Shown: in pieces, positions 22,960 through 35,573 of the stretch
How the letters are laid out: the number at the start of each line of letters is the position of its first letter
How positions within the stretch are numbered: position 1 is the first letter of the stretch
The notes under the pieces: generated by a model
Told to the model about the DNA's origin: nothing
Seen by the model: the letters and a program-made list of their open reading frames with translations, nothing else
The model's database searches: none
Position numbers and translations under genes: made by a program
DNA from: Crambe crambe
Lineage: Eukaryota > Porifera > Demospongiae > Poecilosclerida > Crambeidae
DNA length: 64,000 nt
Direction of reading: 5' to 3'
Assembly: GCA_963924555.1 (NCBI GenBank)
Contig: OZ004591.1
Span: 6,758,001-6,822,000 of the forward strand

Positions 22960-24480
22960 GTGTCAGCACAAAATTGGGACCTGACTGAATGACTGAATGA
23001 CAGGGTAGTCTGGAGTGAGTTCTGACACTTCTGCTTGTTCAATAGTAACACACATTCTCCACAAACAGTGTAAGAGTTTGAGAAGAAGGGCACATAGATC
23101 AAAGGCTCGAAACAGAGTGTGTGATCTGTAATGGAGGGGTGAGCCTGATAACCACATGCACTGAAGAACTGGAAAGGTGGAAAGCACTCACTGTGAGGCA
23201 TCCAGAAAGGGATAACTTGCCACGAAGTTTGGACTTCCAAGTCACTGCTAGAGGGCACATCAAGGTTGCAATCGTTGATATCAAACTGCATAAAATATCA
23301 CACACTCAACTCTCCCCTTCTTATTACAATTGCTCTTATAACGAGTAGCTCTTGTAACTGACAATGCACCTGATTCAGCTGAGGTTTTTTACTGGTATCA
23401 ACTGGAAGGGGAAGTACCCTGCAATTAGACTTACATATCTTGAGGGCTCTTCTTTGTTCATATCATTCAAATAATCCATGTTGCATTCAGCTGATTGCTG
23501 TAAGGCTTAGGCAGCTGCCCCTTGAACTCTGACCTGATGAATCTCAGCCTCAACTTTTTGGGAAGCGATACCACTCCTTTCCGACACAAAGGTTCACCTC
23601 TCCAGGACCACAGTTTGTATTTCATCAGAATTGATTTGTGTGTAGATATGGAGAGTGGCATGGTAACCTGGAGACAGGGTCAAAGTTCAGGCACCAGATA
23701 ATACCTTTATAGAGAGCCAAGATTCTGGAGAGGGAGATAAGTATGTAGAGGAGCCCTATAAGTAAGGGAAGCCAATCCAGAAAACCACGATATATGGTCC
23801 TGACAAGCCATGGTGCCCGCAAATATCTCCATGCAACCTGGACGGCCTATATAATATATATCACGCTATACCAGGACACACTGGACCATCCTATTGATGA
23901 ATGCAACCACAATAAGACATGTGACTTAGTGTCAGACTATGAATCAATAATAATAACCAACCAACATGAGCCTTAATGAACCCACAAAAGGACATGTGAT
24001 CTAACCTCATTAACAATAAACAATAACAAAAAATGCACACAATAATTGGGTCATATAATAGATAAGATGAATTTGATAATATGGTTGATACACAGACAGT
24101 TCCGGATTTTTTCTCCTTTCTTATAGGCAGACAGAACGAAATATAACTTGTGTACTACTCTGTATACCTCAGTATACTATGCATCATACTGTAATGGCAT
24201 CGCTGAGTTTGTATGGTCATGTATTCTAGTATACAGAGATAAACAGCAGTATACAATTCTGTCAAAATAGGGCAGGGAAATCCGTTAAACTAAGCACTTG
24301 AACCATGATTCAAGGCTCTAGATTGACTGTGACTTTTGGCCTAGGGCTAAAAGTAGTGCTGCATTCTACAAAAGAGAGGATAGATAGGGAAGAGAAAACG
24401 TTCTTCGATCCTGCCACAACAGAGGAAACAGAAATGGTGGAAAGAACTTGGGAAAGGAGAGACAGTAGGATATAGTTATG
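22960..24480 (-). pseudogene. Duplicated, decayed 3' part of ALG9
   Basis: This segment matches the intact gene at 55363-56990 in exons and introns and has the same orientation. Counterparts of exon 15 (22990-23130), exon 14 (23180-23300), exon 13 (23430-23670, with SEFKGQLPKPYSN), exon 12 (23690-23850, with RGFLDWLPLL) and part of exon 11 (~24365-24420) can be followed. Exons 13 and 14 carry internal deletions and frameshifts. Unrelated sequence separates exon 12 from 11 (24080-24350). Because intron sequence is retained, this is a DNA-level duplication and not a retrocopy. No full mannosyltransferase could be made. Confidence 0.85.
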
Positions 24481-24894
24481 TGCCTACGTAGCACACACAA
24501 TTATACTAATAGGATTGTGAATACTGTCGTGAATTTGAATACTGTCATGAATTGGTTATTATTAGACTGGGAAAGGCCCTAGCAGCCATATGGTCTGATG
24601 TTTTACGTATAATGTGTTTATAGTATGTGCATTATGTTTATTCTGAGTGTGAATGGGTGAACCTATGATCCAGTCATGAAAATGTTAAACTTTACAGGTC
24701 ACTTGTCACAATAATTCACATGAACCAATCAGCTTAGAGACCAGATCACTGTACATGTCACATGATCTTGACGCACATGCGTAATTAAGCATGTGTCCCC
24801 CCATAGACCTGTACAAGCTGTATACAATAATGTACATAAAGTGAAATTTACAAACCACCATATTAAACTATGGAATCAAAGGAGTTAACTGTTA

Positions 24895-25470
24895 TGAATT
24901 TTTTGCCTCGGCACTAGAGTGCCGAGGCACAGTGTCAAAGGCGACTATCTATATATCTATGATGCATGGTAGCCTACTACGTATTAATAGCGCGTGCAAT
25001 GATGCGTATCGAGCACGTGCATTAGCTAGTTCCAGGGGGGTCGGACATGGTCAATTACTGCTGAGTAGGCACTTTTTATTCACAGAATTTCAATACATTT
25101 TTTGAAGTTGCTATTCCTCGAGATGTGTACGCTTTGAATGAACTTGAATTGGACTGTAGATAGATCTAACAGGTAGATTTCTGAAAATCGACTGAACCCA
25201 ATCCATCCCCTTCCTGTTTTAGAGATTCAGAAAAAGGTTAATTGCTAACTGAATTTCAAAGCCCAGCTAAAACTGGTTACTTTCTAGCAACTAGCTTACT
25301 AGATCTTTCTTGTGCCCAAGTAAAATCATCTACAAACACTTAAAGCTGGAGAAACAGCCTATCAAACATCAGGTTAATTACATTCCAACCATTCTTTACT
25401 GCGCGTCTATTCAGCTTTGCGAGCCAATTTCGCAAAAAGCTTGTCCGACCCCCCCTGAGCTAGCTCTACT
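24895..25470 (+). repeat. Dispersed repeat R1 (copy 1)
   Basis: It begins with the palindrome GCCTCGGCACTAGAGTGCCG. From ~25030 it is nearly identical to 46270-46690, with shared CATTTTTTGAAGTTGCTATTCC-like and GTAGATAGATCTAAC blocks. No coding content is recognised. It ends near GAGCCAATTTCGC...GTCCGACCCCCC. Confidence 0.75.
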
Positions 25471-25925
25471 AGCCAACACAACTTCAAGCTCTACTAAAGA
25501 CAAACAGACAGGCTCGGGCTCGCAGTCACTACGCAGTAATGCTACACCGTAAAGAGAGTGCTGATGCTTCTTGGCCGTCTTTGCCAACAAATCAAGCCCA
25601 TGCAGAGAACTGACTAAAAGACAGCAATAAACAAAAACAACAGATTGCAATGTACACGAACTAGGTGATCGCTTGACGTGCCAAAGAGAGAGCCATGTTG
25701 AAGGAGAATCTAATATCTAATAAAAGAATCCAGTACACTTCTCAATCAAGCTATGCGTGAGAATCATTCAAAACGGCAATTTGAAAGCATTGAACAGCAA
25801 AAATACTAGCTGTGTAAATACCAACCATGTTGCTCAGTGCACATTATTTAGAAAGTTTAATAATAATAAAGATTGCACTTAAGTCGTGCTGAGGCATTCC
25901 TAGTCTGCCACAGACAGGTTCTAGC

Positions 25926-26663
25926 ATAGACTATATAGGTTCCTACATGGACTGGAAATGCCTATTAAATTAATATTAACAAGCACTTCCGGTGTGTGAT
26001 ATGTTGCGCCTATTGGCTGCAGCTAGCTGTATCTCCATGAACAGGAAAGATCACTTTAGTGGTTAACCGTACAAGCTTGTAAGTGGCTATGAAGAGGCTG
26101 AACTCTGCCAGGGAGACTATACTACAAGATGCCAAGACCCTGGGATTATTGTCAGAGCAAAACTCGAGTTAAAGTGTGCTCTAGCAGTTAAAATTGCATA
26201 TAAATACTTTGTGTAATTTTATCTCCTGAAGTAGTTCTATCATCCATAGTTAATGTGGTTGAGGACTTGAAGTACATGTTAGTAAATTGTTTTAAAAGAT
26301 ACATATCAACTTTCTACTACATTGTTACTAACTACTACACCTTTCTTTGTCAAATCATAGATAAAGGAGGAAGGACTATGGTCAAATAGTATACCTGCTT
26401 TGCGTAATTTTCTAGGACCAAGTTTAACCAATCCAGCTCATACTGTAATATAAGCAGTTCATATAAAGTTTGCAGTGTTGCATGGTATTGTTTTTATCCA
26501 TTTGGGGTACATATTTGGTTGTAGAAATTTACTAGACAGTTAATTAATTGATGGAAACAGCTGGCCCAGAATACAATATCCGGTATTACCATAAATATAC
26601 GGAACACCGCAAGGCGGATGTAATTAATCATTTCCAGTCCATTCTGGAACCTCTATAGTCTAT
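25926..26663. mobile_element. MULE-like MITE with 9-bp target-site duplication
   Basis: Inverted ends of ~35 bp start ATAGACTATA and contain ATGGACTGGAAATG at both sides. GGTTCTAGC occurs directly outside each end (25917-25925 and 26664-26672). There is no transposase inside. Confidence 0.7.
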
Positions 26664-26784
26664 GGTTCTAGCTAGAGCTTTTAATAAGAAGTTAGTCTTT
26701 TAAAAGAACTTGCCACTTATCGCATATTTCATACTTACAACAGTTTCTTGCAGCCATAATGCTGACAGCATAAAGAACGCTCTC

Positions 26785-26834
26785 TTGGTGGCTTGAATGC
26801 ATGTTTTTCTTGGTGGCTTGAATGCATGTTTTTC
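26785..26834. repeat. Two tandem copies of a 25-bp unit
   Basis: TTGGTGGCTTGAATGCATGT plus TTTTC is present twice in direct succession. Confidence 0.9.
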
Positions 26835-26968
26835 TCCGTTACAAAATTATTATATATGATAGGTGCGTGCGCGTGCGCGTTAAAATTAATGATTGAGCGA
26901 TCCTTACCAAATTGGGAGCGGAGCATTGAGCTCTAGTTGTTTCTCTTATAGGATTAACATCTTCGTAG

Positions 26969-27354
26969 CAGTGGAGTAGGAATAGGAAATTTATTGGAGG
27001 GGCAGGAACAATAAGAAGTTAATCACAGTAATAATTATAATAGCAACAAATATCTAAAAATATCCAAAGTAAATCCTTCTGTCATTACATCGAATAAATT
27101 CTTTGGCAATATCACAAATTTTTTTCCTTACGAAAATGGATTAGATAACAGTCAGCAAGCAGTGATAACATCACACTGCAATGACAGCATTCATGCATGT
27201 AGCTAATTGCTTGGTGCTTGGTCCTTGGTGCTATATTTTTACTTTCAATATACTCAAGTTAGCTGTTCATATTATTATTGGGGGGGCAGTGCCCCTCCAT
27301 CTATAGTATTGGGGGGGCAGTGGCCCCCCTGCCCCCCCTGTTCCTACTCCACTG
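26969..27354. mobile_element. MITE with CAGTGGAGTAGGAA ends
   Basis: CAGTGGAGTAGGAA at the left is matched by TTCCTACTCCACTG at the right, and CGTAG is repeated on both flanks (26964-26968 and 27355-27359). The interior resembles 12412-12714 in the opposite orientation. It is non-coding. Confidence 0.75.
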
Positions 27355-27359
27355 CGTAG

Positions 27360-28599
27360 TGATCTCAGGGTGATTCCTGGAGATGCATGGGTTCATTTCA
27401 AAGTTTTCATTCTCTGAGCCAGATTCACTACCATTGCTCTCTGGCTGAGAGTGTGCCATTAGCTATCCATCTTCAGCAGTCAACACACTGGCATAGGAAT
27501 TGGGGGTGGGGCCACAGGGGCCAGGACCCCCTAAATTTAAAAAAAAATCAAAATACCAAATGCTGTATTTGTGGTACTGGGACTCACATCATCTTCATAA
27601 TGTCAGTGTGACTAACGGGGTTCTATGATTTTTTAATAGAGGGGAAGAATATCTGCACGCTTGTGCGCATGAAAACTTTTACCTTGACCACGCCCACTTT
27701 GCCTAACCACACCCCTTTTGGATATCAAACCATGTACCCACTTGATGTTTTGCAAAAATATATATATATCTTTTAGCTAGCAGCTGCAATTAGCTATTGA
27801 TATGAGGAGATTACACGCCACTTCCAAAACGTACCACAATATCTCTGTGACATTCATTGGTGTGTTACTTGATCCCCAAAGATCAAGAACTTCTCTGCAT
27901 AGAAGTAGTACAGTGATGGATCTAGGGAAAGTCCTACATAAAATGACATAAAAATAGTAAAAATGCCTTGGCAGAGTTTTATCAAAATGATTTCTCTGAA
28001 GATGAAGAAACTTTATATAGATTCAGATGAATCTGATACGGAGATCGTGAATAATTTCACAATCTTGAGCATCATGATTACCTCTTCAATCACCACACTA
28101 ATCCATCAGCTATGTTGCTAGCTATTATGTTGCAATCGTTATCTTTATTGTCATTATCACCTGATTGTTTTACCTTCAATTTTGTGTGTACTTAAAATTC
28201 AATGCCATGTATACTCATGGCATGTTTGACTTAAATCAATGCCATGAGTGATTCAAGGCATGGGTGACTTTATAATTCAATGCCATGAGTAACTCAAGGC
28301 ATTTTATTCAAATGAACTACCCATACCTAGATTTTATGATTGCAGCATTGGCCCTCAGGCACAATGCTAAACTACTGCCAGTAGTGTTGCACACTATAGT
28401 GCATGTTTGTATATCATAATTATAACAGCATGTCACAATGGTTTGCCACAATGGTTTGTATTAGCATGGCTGGGGCATGTTTGTATATCTAACATATCTT
28501 TTGGAGCACTTTAGCTTACATTTTCAAGGTCACAGCTACCATAATTGTGTCACTTCAGAGTTTGAGTGTGATAGCTATGTAGCTGTAACACAATTTTTT
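27360..28599. other. Intergenic; CAATGCCATGAGT repeats
   Basis: No gene is seen. Around 28195-28305 the motif CAATGCCATGAGT and its complement ACTCATGGCAT recur several times and give small hairpins. Confidence 0.45.
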
Positions 28600-29725
28600 G
28601 AGACGGTTTACCCTTTTTGCCTATAATATAGGTACTCATGCTGTCGTATAATGCACACAAATGTGCCATTTACTAACATTAGGGAGATTTTGGACTTCTT
28701 GGATCCAATTTGTGCAAAAGATTATGACATTATAAAATAATTGCATAGCTAGGCCTTAAATCTGAAGGATAGTCCTTAATTTTTAGACTTTGTCCTTCGT
28801 CCTTCAATGGCTTGCTACTGCCCTATTATTTGTCCTTAAAGTTGTCTAGGCAGCTACAAGCTTGCAGTTGTAGTTACAGCACATTATAATTATTGTGGGC
28901 CTGGCAAATATGCAATGCATGCTCTGCTGGGCATGTGCAAGGTCAGCTGCTCTATTTATAGCTATGAGGTCAGTGCTGTGCATGCACTAAGTGCTTAGCA
29001 GCTAACCAAAGAATGCAAGCTAAGCTACATGATTATTCTATTAATGTGGGTGTGGTTGGGGCGGGGTTATATTAATTAGGGCATGACGATTAAATTATAG
29101 ATGGGTGTGGTTTGTGTCCTTAGAGCATTTTTAGAAAAGTTAGAGATGCTAAATGCTCAAAAAGTGGCAGCCTGCAAGTGAAGCCAACATGGATCTTCCA
29201 AATAACTTGCTCTTTCTTGCACTCTTCCCCACGGCCCAGTGCATGTGTGTGCTCCTAGTCCTGAAATCCCACCTATCTAACAATCCTGGACCTGGCCCTG
29301 AATGAGGGTGGGAGCACACACAAAACTGCCATTGCAAGTGGGCACTTCTTGAGTGGTATGTACATTACAATCAAACTTTGATAGAATGTGGCATTCTCTC
29401 AGCCTTTTGTGTTCAGCAAAAGTAAGTTAATATGCCTGATTCACATTGAGTGGCTGAGTCCTCATTTATCCTTTCCACTCTTATAGTGGTGTTTGTGTAT
29501 TGTTTCAACTGCTTTCTTCCCCAGCAGTAGTTTCTCCCCAAAATGATATATCATAAATGCATCTCGTATTTATTTAGAAAACATGACCTTATCAATTTAA
29601 GCTACTGTAGTTAACGAGGAACCTTGGTCTTAAGATTTACAAACAGCATACGAGAGGATTGTTAATACACTTATGTGATACTAAGCTAAACAATAAACTG
29701 CATGCTGCACTTTGTGGCTAGACCT
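28600..29725 (+). repeat. Segment present as an inverted copy at 49790-50420
   Basis: Shared blocks in opposite orientation include GGACTTCTTGGATCCAATTT (28691 onward), AAGTGAAGCCAACATGGATC (29176) and CTTATGTGATACTAAGCTAA-like sequence near 29670. The pairing is broken by indels. It lies just downstream of receptor 1. Confidence 0.7.
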
Positions 29726-29825
29726 GTTTCGTAATTTTCAAGTGAGTCCTTTCTCCTAGTCATTATGATAGCTATGAACAGGGACCAATGACAAAGTATA
29801 AGTATATATAGTTCAAAGTAGTACA

Positions 29826-32796
29826 TTAATGATCTGGGAGTACAGAATAGGCTTCACAAGGCTGCATGGGAGGTTGAGGAGATGGTGTCTTGGGATGATC
29901 ATAGAGCACTTCCTTATATTTCACTGCAGTTGGATCTGCATGCATGCAAATGCACATGGAGCAAGTCATACAATCTATAACAGTCAATATACCTTCACAT
30001 TGTGCATAAATGGCACCAGCAGTGTTTTCATGGTTGTCTACTAATACATCAGTTAAAAGAATACAATAAACTTTTAGAAATGTTACTAACTTATCTCTTT
30101 TTGAGATTTCTTCATCACTTTTGAAAGAAAATTTTTGCATACACCAAGTGTAAATGTAAGCAGTAAAGTTATTCCCAGTCCAATAGCAATTCCTGTATAT
30201 AATGTGCTATGCACTATAATTACTGACAATCGAACAATTAACTATACCAAACGCAATGTAGAATTCCCTTTTTAGACCTCCATTCTCCTTTGCTGCCGCT
30301 GCCATATCAAAGCAAAGTGAAGTCTTGGCTAAGAGAGCAGCACAACTTACAGGACATGTTTGACAGGTGCTCTTGATTTTGAATGCACAGTTGTGTAGTT
30401 GCAATGCTGTTTGTAGAGTGCTCCTGATTTGGATTTATTGTGGTGATTTTCTCGGAAGTTGGTCCTTCAGTAAACACTATATACACAAACAAATTGGCTA
30501 TACGTAATCTAAGTAAGTCTTGCATTATTTGCACCTGTTAAGTATGCTCTTTGGCTTAGACATGTGCTGGGAATGCAATTCCTTATTCCGTCTCTGCAGA
30601 TGTACACAGATACACACTGAATGGCCAACATTGTTGAGACCATTCCACGATCAGTCACTATCACATCAAGCACCTCTGTATAATTGCTACCCTGTGGGTG
30701 GTTCTGACTGTGTGCGCATTCAGTGATGTAGTTATTACTGATTCGGAAGTTTTGCTTCATTTGTAGTGTATTCAGAGGTCGTCCATTGATAAGCCATGTC
30801 ACAACTGAAGATTCTGCACAAGTTACTCTGCAATTCATGCTAATCTGCTCCCCCAATGACACGGAGCTGTTTCTTGGATTTTCTACAATACCTTTCACAG
30901 TAATAAGCCATGAATCAGAATAGCTATGTGCATTGGCATAAAATCCCCTTTCTTGAGAGCTAGAATATAGCCTCGTCCCCAGGCTCTCGCGCGCGCACGG
31001 AAGGGGGAGGGGAAGAAAGAGAGCCTGGTACATGGTACACGTACACGTACACAGTGCAGTGATCGAAAATTTTATCACGTGCGACTTCTCTCCTGCGCCG
31101 GCCGGCGCGCGCGTTAATTATGATGCGCGATGATGCTTCGATGTGCTACAATTAGAAATGGATTATGGGGAGAAACTACCAGTACAGCAGGGGGGATCCA
31201 AGGGAGGGGCATTGGGGGCAGATGCCCCCCCCCCCTTTTATAGCAAGTTGCGGTAGCTGTAGCTTGACTAGCTAACCTTCGTTCCTGCAGCCAGGCACGG
31301 TGCTAGCTAACCTTCGCTCCTGCAGCTAGGCACGGTGTAAGTTGTAGTAGCGTAACTAGCTAACCTTCGCTGCAGCCAGGTTTGTTTTATAAAGCACATC
31401 CGGGCGTTTCTAATTAAAAGTGGGCGTGGTCTTTGAAAATTTACTCCGCCGCTTACGCATGGATCTAAAATGCCCCCTCCTTTCGAAATCCCTGGATCGA
31501 CAGATGCTGCTCACCCTTCAAGGAGAGATCTAACCTTCCAAGTCCGTCTTCTTCAAACTAGCATTGCTACTAGCACTAGGAACACTAGACACTCCAGATC
31601 CATTGCGACATTATGAATCAATGACATCATTAAACCCATTTTCATAGAATGAATTACGGAAGAATACAAAATTCACATGAAAAACCTGAGCATGCGCAGT
31701 CAGTGTGTACCAGGCTCTCTTTCTTCCCCTCCCCCTTCCATGCGCGCGCGAGAGCCTGGGGACGAGGCTACATTAAGAAATACTTATAAACATAAAGTCA
31801 GTTTACAAAATACTTAATTTAGTTTTTAGTGATATTATAGTTACTCTATTCAATTTCATTATGACATGCTTCAATTATGATAACTAAACCAAACCTTGCA
31901 AGTGCCCATTCATAATTGAGCTGCTATAAATTAATTCATCAGCTACAGCCTAACCTCTCTCCAGTGAAGCCAGCACACATTCACTCCTGTTTCCCCCTCC
32001 AACAATATTCACAGCACTCACACAGAACCTCAATGGAGTGCAGTATTCATCGTCTTGTGGCTGGAAAACATACTCTGCTGCCATTGCAGTCACATTCCTC
32101 CACCTTCCAGTGGGCACATTCTCAATGGATATTAAGTAGTTTAATATGTCAGGATTTTGGTTGGTGAGATCCAAAGTGAAGGGAGCAACCCAAACCAGAG
32201 TAATCAGGCTTGCATTTCTTGTTTGAATGGACACATTCTGTGGAGCACCAAGAAGACCTGTGATTATGCAAAGGTATTCATTCAGGTATGCATTAATACA
32301 GAACTCTTTTATCTTTATAATTACATAACTAGCTGTATACTATTAAAGATTACCTTGAATTCTTAATATTGCACGATTACTTTCAAAAAGAGCACCACCA
32401 ATGTTGACTCCACATTTTATAACTGTGCTACCAGTATCATTGAACAGGCTGGAACTATTTATTCTTAGAGTAGAGGTTTGAGTATCTTGTACTTGTGAAA
32501 CACTGGCTAAAGCACCCCTCTTTTCTCTGTCAACACAATTGCATCGTTCCTCATTAATCAGCCAGTACAAAGGTCCTCCTCTGACTGTGCAGTGGAAGGT
32601 AGCAATTCCTCCCAAGCTGATATTCAATGACTGAGGTTGGACTAAAATATCTATACAAATGAATAGCTATAGCTACATAATAATACAAAAAAATTGTAGT
32701 CTTACTTTGTCCTTGGATAGAATCTGGAATCACAATGTGTATTATGATACAAAGACACAGGATAAGCAGGTTCATGTCTATTTTTGCATCAAACAA
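29826..32796 (-). CDS. Receptor 1: Ig-FnIII-Ig type I membrane protein with ITIM-like tail
   Basis: Nine exons are traced: 32775 (or in-frame ATG 32796)-32706 signal peptide (MNLLILCLCIIIHIVIPDS), 32641-32354 Ig domain (FHC...LYWLIN...IKCG), 32257-31955 FnIII domain (LVWVAPF...LNYLISIE...FCVSAVN), 30891-30535 second Ig (MNCRV...VVTWLING), 30476-30351 linker, 30298-30248, 30192-30091 transmembrane (GIAIGLGITLLLTFTLGVC), 30040-29993 (AIYAQCE) and 29935-29826 tail. The joined frame is 484 residues with no stop, and all eight introns are phase 1, as in domain-shuffled extracellular genes. The tail contains VKYKEV, which fits the ITIM consensus (S/I/V/L)xYxx(I/V/L), then YDHPKTPSPQPP and EAYSVL. 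Inhibitory phosphotyrosine signalling through SH2 phosphatases is inferred. An intron carries the MULE-like element 30968-31770. Paralogue at 52176-53654. Confidence 0.85.
30968..31770. mobile_element. MULE-like element inside a receptor 1 intron
   Basis: The 63-bp inverted ends (30968-31030 and 31708-31770) differ at one base and start TAGCCTCGTCCCCAGGCTCT, the same terminal family as 10641-11405. No target-site duplication is obvious. The interior has a G/C-rich tract and three CTAACCTTCG repeats near 31275-31365. It sits between the FnIII and second Ig exons and does not interrupt coding sequence. Confidence 0.75.
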
Positions 32797-32819
32797 CTAC
32801 TTCCCAGACTGAAAAAGCA

Positions 32820-32915
32820 GGTTAATTTAAACATAAATATAAGAGGTTTTACGGGATTGGAAACGCCAATGAACTGCACAACCGTGGCGCGTTGACAGAT
32901 GCGCACGCGCATGCA
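32820..32915 (-). promoter_or_regulatory. Putative receptor 1 promoter with NRF1-like site
   Basis: Upstream of the minus-strand start, an AT-rich TTATATTTAT element lies at about 32832-32842 and TGCGCACGCGCATGC at ~32899-32913. The latter is close to the NRF1 consensus YGCGCAYGCGCR. A similar site lies in the receptor 2 promoter. This is motif-based only. Confidence 0.35.
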
Positions 32916-33688
32916 GCATTAATTATAACTATGAGTACCTATCATTGCTCTTATACATTAATTTTATGTGATTGATTTGAAAGAAAGGCCAAAATGACTT
33001 TTGGTATTAAAATTAGACATAGATTCATTATTATTATAGCTAGATAATTTTGCCCCGAAGTTATCTGCCAGTTTCTGCACAGTTCTCCCTCATCAGCATT
33101 ATTGCAATACTTCCAGCTTTTGGCTGTTGGATTTTGACACCATCTACCTCAAGAATTCGGCTCAGTCAGCTGTCCTGTGGACCCTATGGATATTAGGGGG
33201 GAAATATAGTAAGCTTGCCATCTCCATAGGATGACTATTGTATAGAAAACAAATGCACCAATTCCATTTACTGTTCTATCCTTTCCCTGAAATAGCTAAT
33301 AGCTACAGTTGCAATATTGTTAATCTATTTCTTGGGAGAGGGATTACAGTTTTAACACCACTTGCAAATGCTAGAGACAATATATGTCTGCTAATACAAA
33401 AACTAACATTACTATTCCATGTAGCTAAAGTTTACATGCCTTTTGATCAGAAAATGAGCAACAGCAATTGATTCCATCAAGCGTGAGAGGGAATACAGTC
33501 CCATTAACCACTACAGTAGTATTTGTAGGAATAAACTTGAAGTTCTGAGCTAAAATTTATTTCATACAGTAAATCTATTCCCTAGTGTATTATAGTATCA
33601 TTGGCATAAGTCTTACCTCACGAATCTTGTCAGAACAGCAACTTTGACGAAAGTGCTATGTCATTCAGCTGTCAACGCGCCTCGGTTG
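32877..33688. mobile_element. MITE with ACAACCGTGGCGCGTTGACAG ends
   Basis: The left end ACAACCGTGGCGCGTTGACA has its near-perfect complement at 33668-33688. The interior (~810 bp) has no supported coding sequence. GGGATTGGAAACGCC stands just outside the left end at ~32855. The right end abuts the truncated transposon copy B. Confidence 0.65.
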
Positions 33689-33880
33689 TTACACAACAAA
33701 ATATCCACGGGTCGTAACTAGCCGTGCACGGTACTGTATTTCATGCATAGATATACTATATCTATGGTTTAGGTTAGTTACTGTTTACGGGCCGTGCTTT
33801 TACAGTAGCGTTACGGGGTGTAGCTATAATATGTACATAATTTGTTCATTCACTTAAATAGAAATAGAAAAAGTGAAAAT

Positions 33881-35535
33881 TTAAACTGACACATGTGCAT
33901 TGATCATGCAGTATATGTTGAGTGAGTACATGGTGTTATTCTTGTCATGTGTGAATACTAGTTTCTGGTTTTCTATATATTCTCTTTCAATTTTCTCTCT
34001 TCTGCATGACATTGAAAATTTGCAGGTTGAATGACATTCATGAACTATGGATGCCAAGGAGTGAATGTTGCAAGTAAGCACAGCTATGAATCTGTTGGTC
34101 AGTTTCAGTAAAGGGCAATCAAAATCATTGTAGATAGGCATTCCATTGTGCTCCAAAAGATCAAATTTTCTGATGATGGAGTATTTTTGATCTGCCTTGA
34201 AGGAATGATCCAACAGACCATAGGAAATTTATTTAAAACAGTAGTAAACAAGTTTATGAAGAATTGGATTGATAAACTCTTACTTTTTCATCATACTGAT
34301 CGAAGTAAGGCACATAGTCACCACAGTTAACCAATAATCCACTCTTAGTTATCATGGCAGAGAATACTTCTATTACTTCATCCAGTTCCACTTCCCTCAC
34401 AAATTGGTACCCATGTAAATACATTGCTTCAGTGACTTTCATTCCAATTCCTGTCAATGTTAGGGATCTTAGTTTAGTGCTCCCTTTTTTGGCCTATTAG
34501 AGAAGTTATTTATAGTATAATATATATTTTCCAACCAGTGTTGATTATCTTACTTTATGCAGATGGCCTGGGGTGTATATTTCTTTTCCAGATAAAAGTT
34601 CTCTCATTGGGGTGCCATTGAGGTGATGTTCAATGTAAGGCTTCCTCATGTACTGCTTTAAACCTTCTCCGCACCTATGCAATTTTGGTGTAATAAATGT
34701 GTGGTTGTTTGTTGATCAACTTTACCTTACACTACTACTCCTGCTGCATAGTAACTGTAGGGTTTCAATTTTTATGAACCTAGTTGCAATGTCCCTATTG
34801 CTGGCCATCTTGTTTCCATGTTGATTATACTGCTTCACAATTCCATTGAAGCTTTCACATCTGTTAAAATGTACAGTGTATATGAAGGGGCCAATTTCCA
34901 TTGTTATTCTCACCTTTCTGTATTGAAGCAAAACTCCTTTACATGTTCAGGAAGGTGTAATATAAGATGAAGCTTGGGCTTAGTTTGAAGCAGATGAAAG
35001 TTATGAAAGATTGGCAAGCTTCTGACAGTTCATCCAGATCGCACTGTGTGTTATTTTGACAATATGCCAAGTAAAAAATCTGCATAATTATTATAATTAT
35101 TATGGTCGTTCATTTGTGAATGCTATTCATACCTTAGATAACGACTTCCACACCTCTTGTTCTGATGTTGTCAGGTGGTCCCAGACTACAAAGAGTAACG
35201 TTTGAGCCAAAACTTTGAAGTCACGACCAACAAAGGATTTGTAGTATTTGCATACTGCCTCTGGCGGAATTTGGTAAGGAAGCCCTGATTGAGGGAAGGA
35301 AGCTAGCTTGGCTTCAATCTTTCTCTTTTCACTTGGTTCTAATTTTTCCATTAATTCTGCAAGAAAGTACTTATAAGGGCCTAACAAGATTGTGTGCAAA
35401 CTTTCAACTGGTGTGCTCCTGGAAAGAGAGAGAGAGGTTATGTTTGTTATATAGCTATACAGTATACATACTTGTAAGGGTCAAAGGATAGTTTGAGTAG
35501 AGGGTTATATCCTTCCTTTAAACCAAATCTGGTTC

Positions 35536-35573
<38 letters not shown>

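Noticed and set aside
24895-25650. Possible gene in R1 and its right flank (short frames on both strands)
   Set aside because: The sequence is repeated at 46246-46690, and frames are not conserved between the copies.
35544-35571. Poly-A tail of a retroposed copy
   Set aside because: The run is internal to transposon copy B, whose introns are retained, so it is homopolymer expansion and not retroposition.
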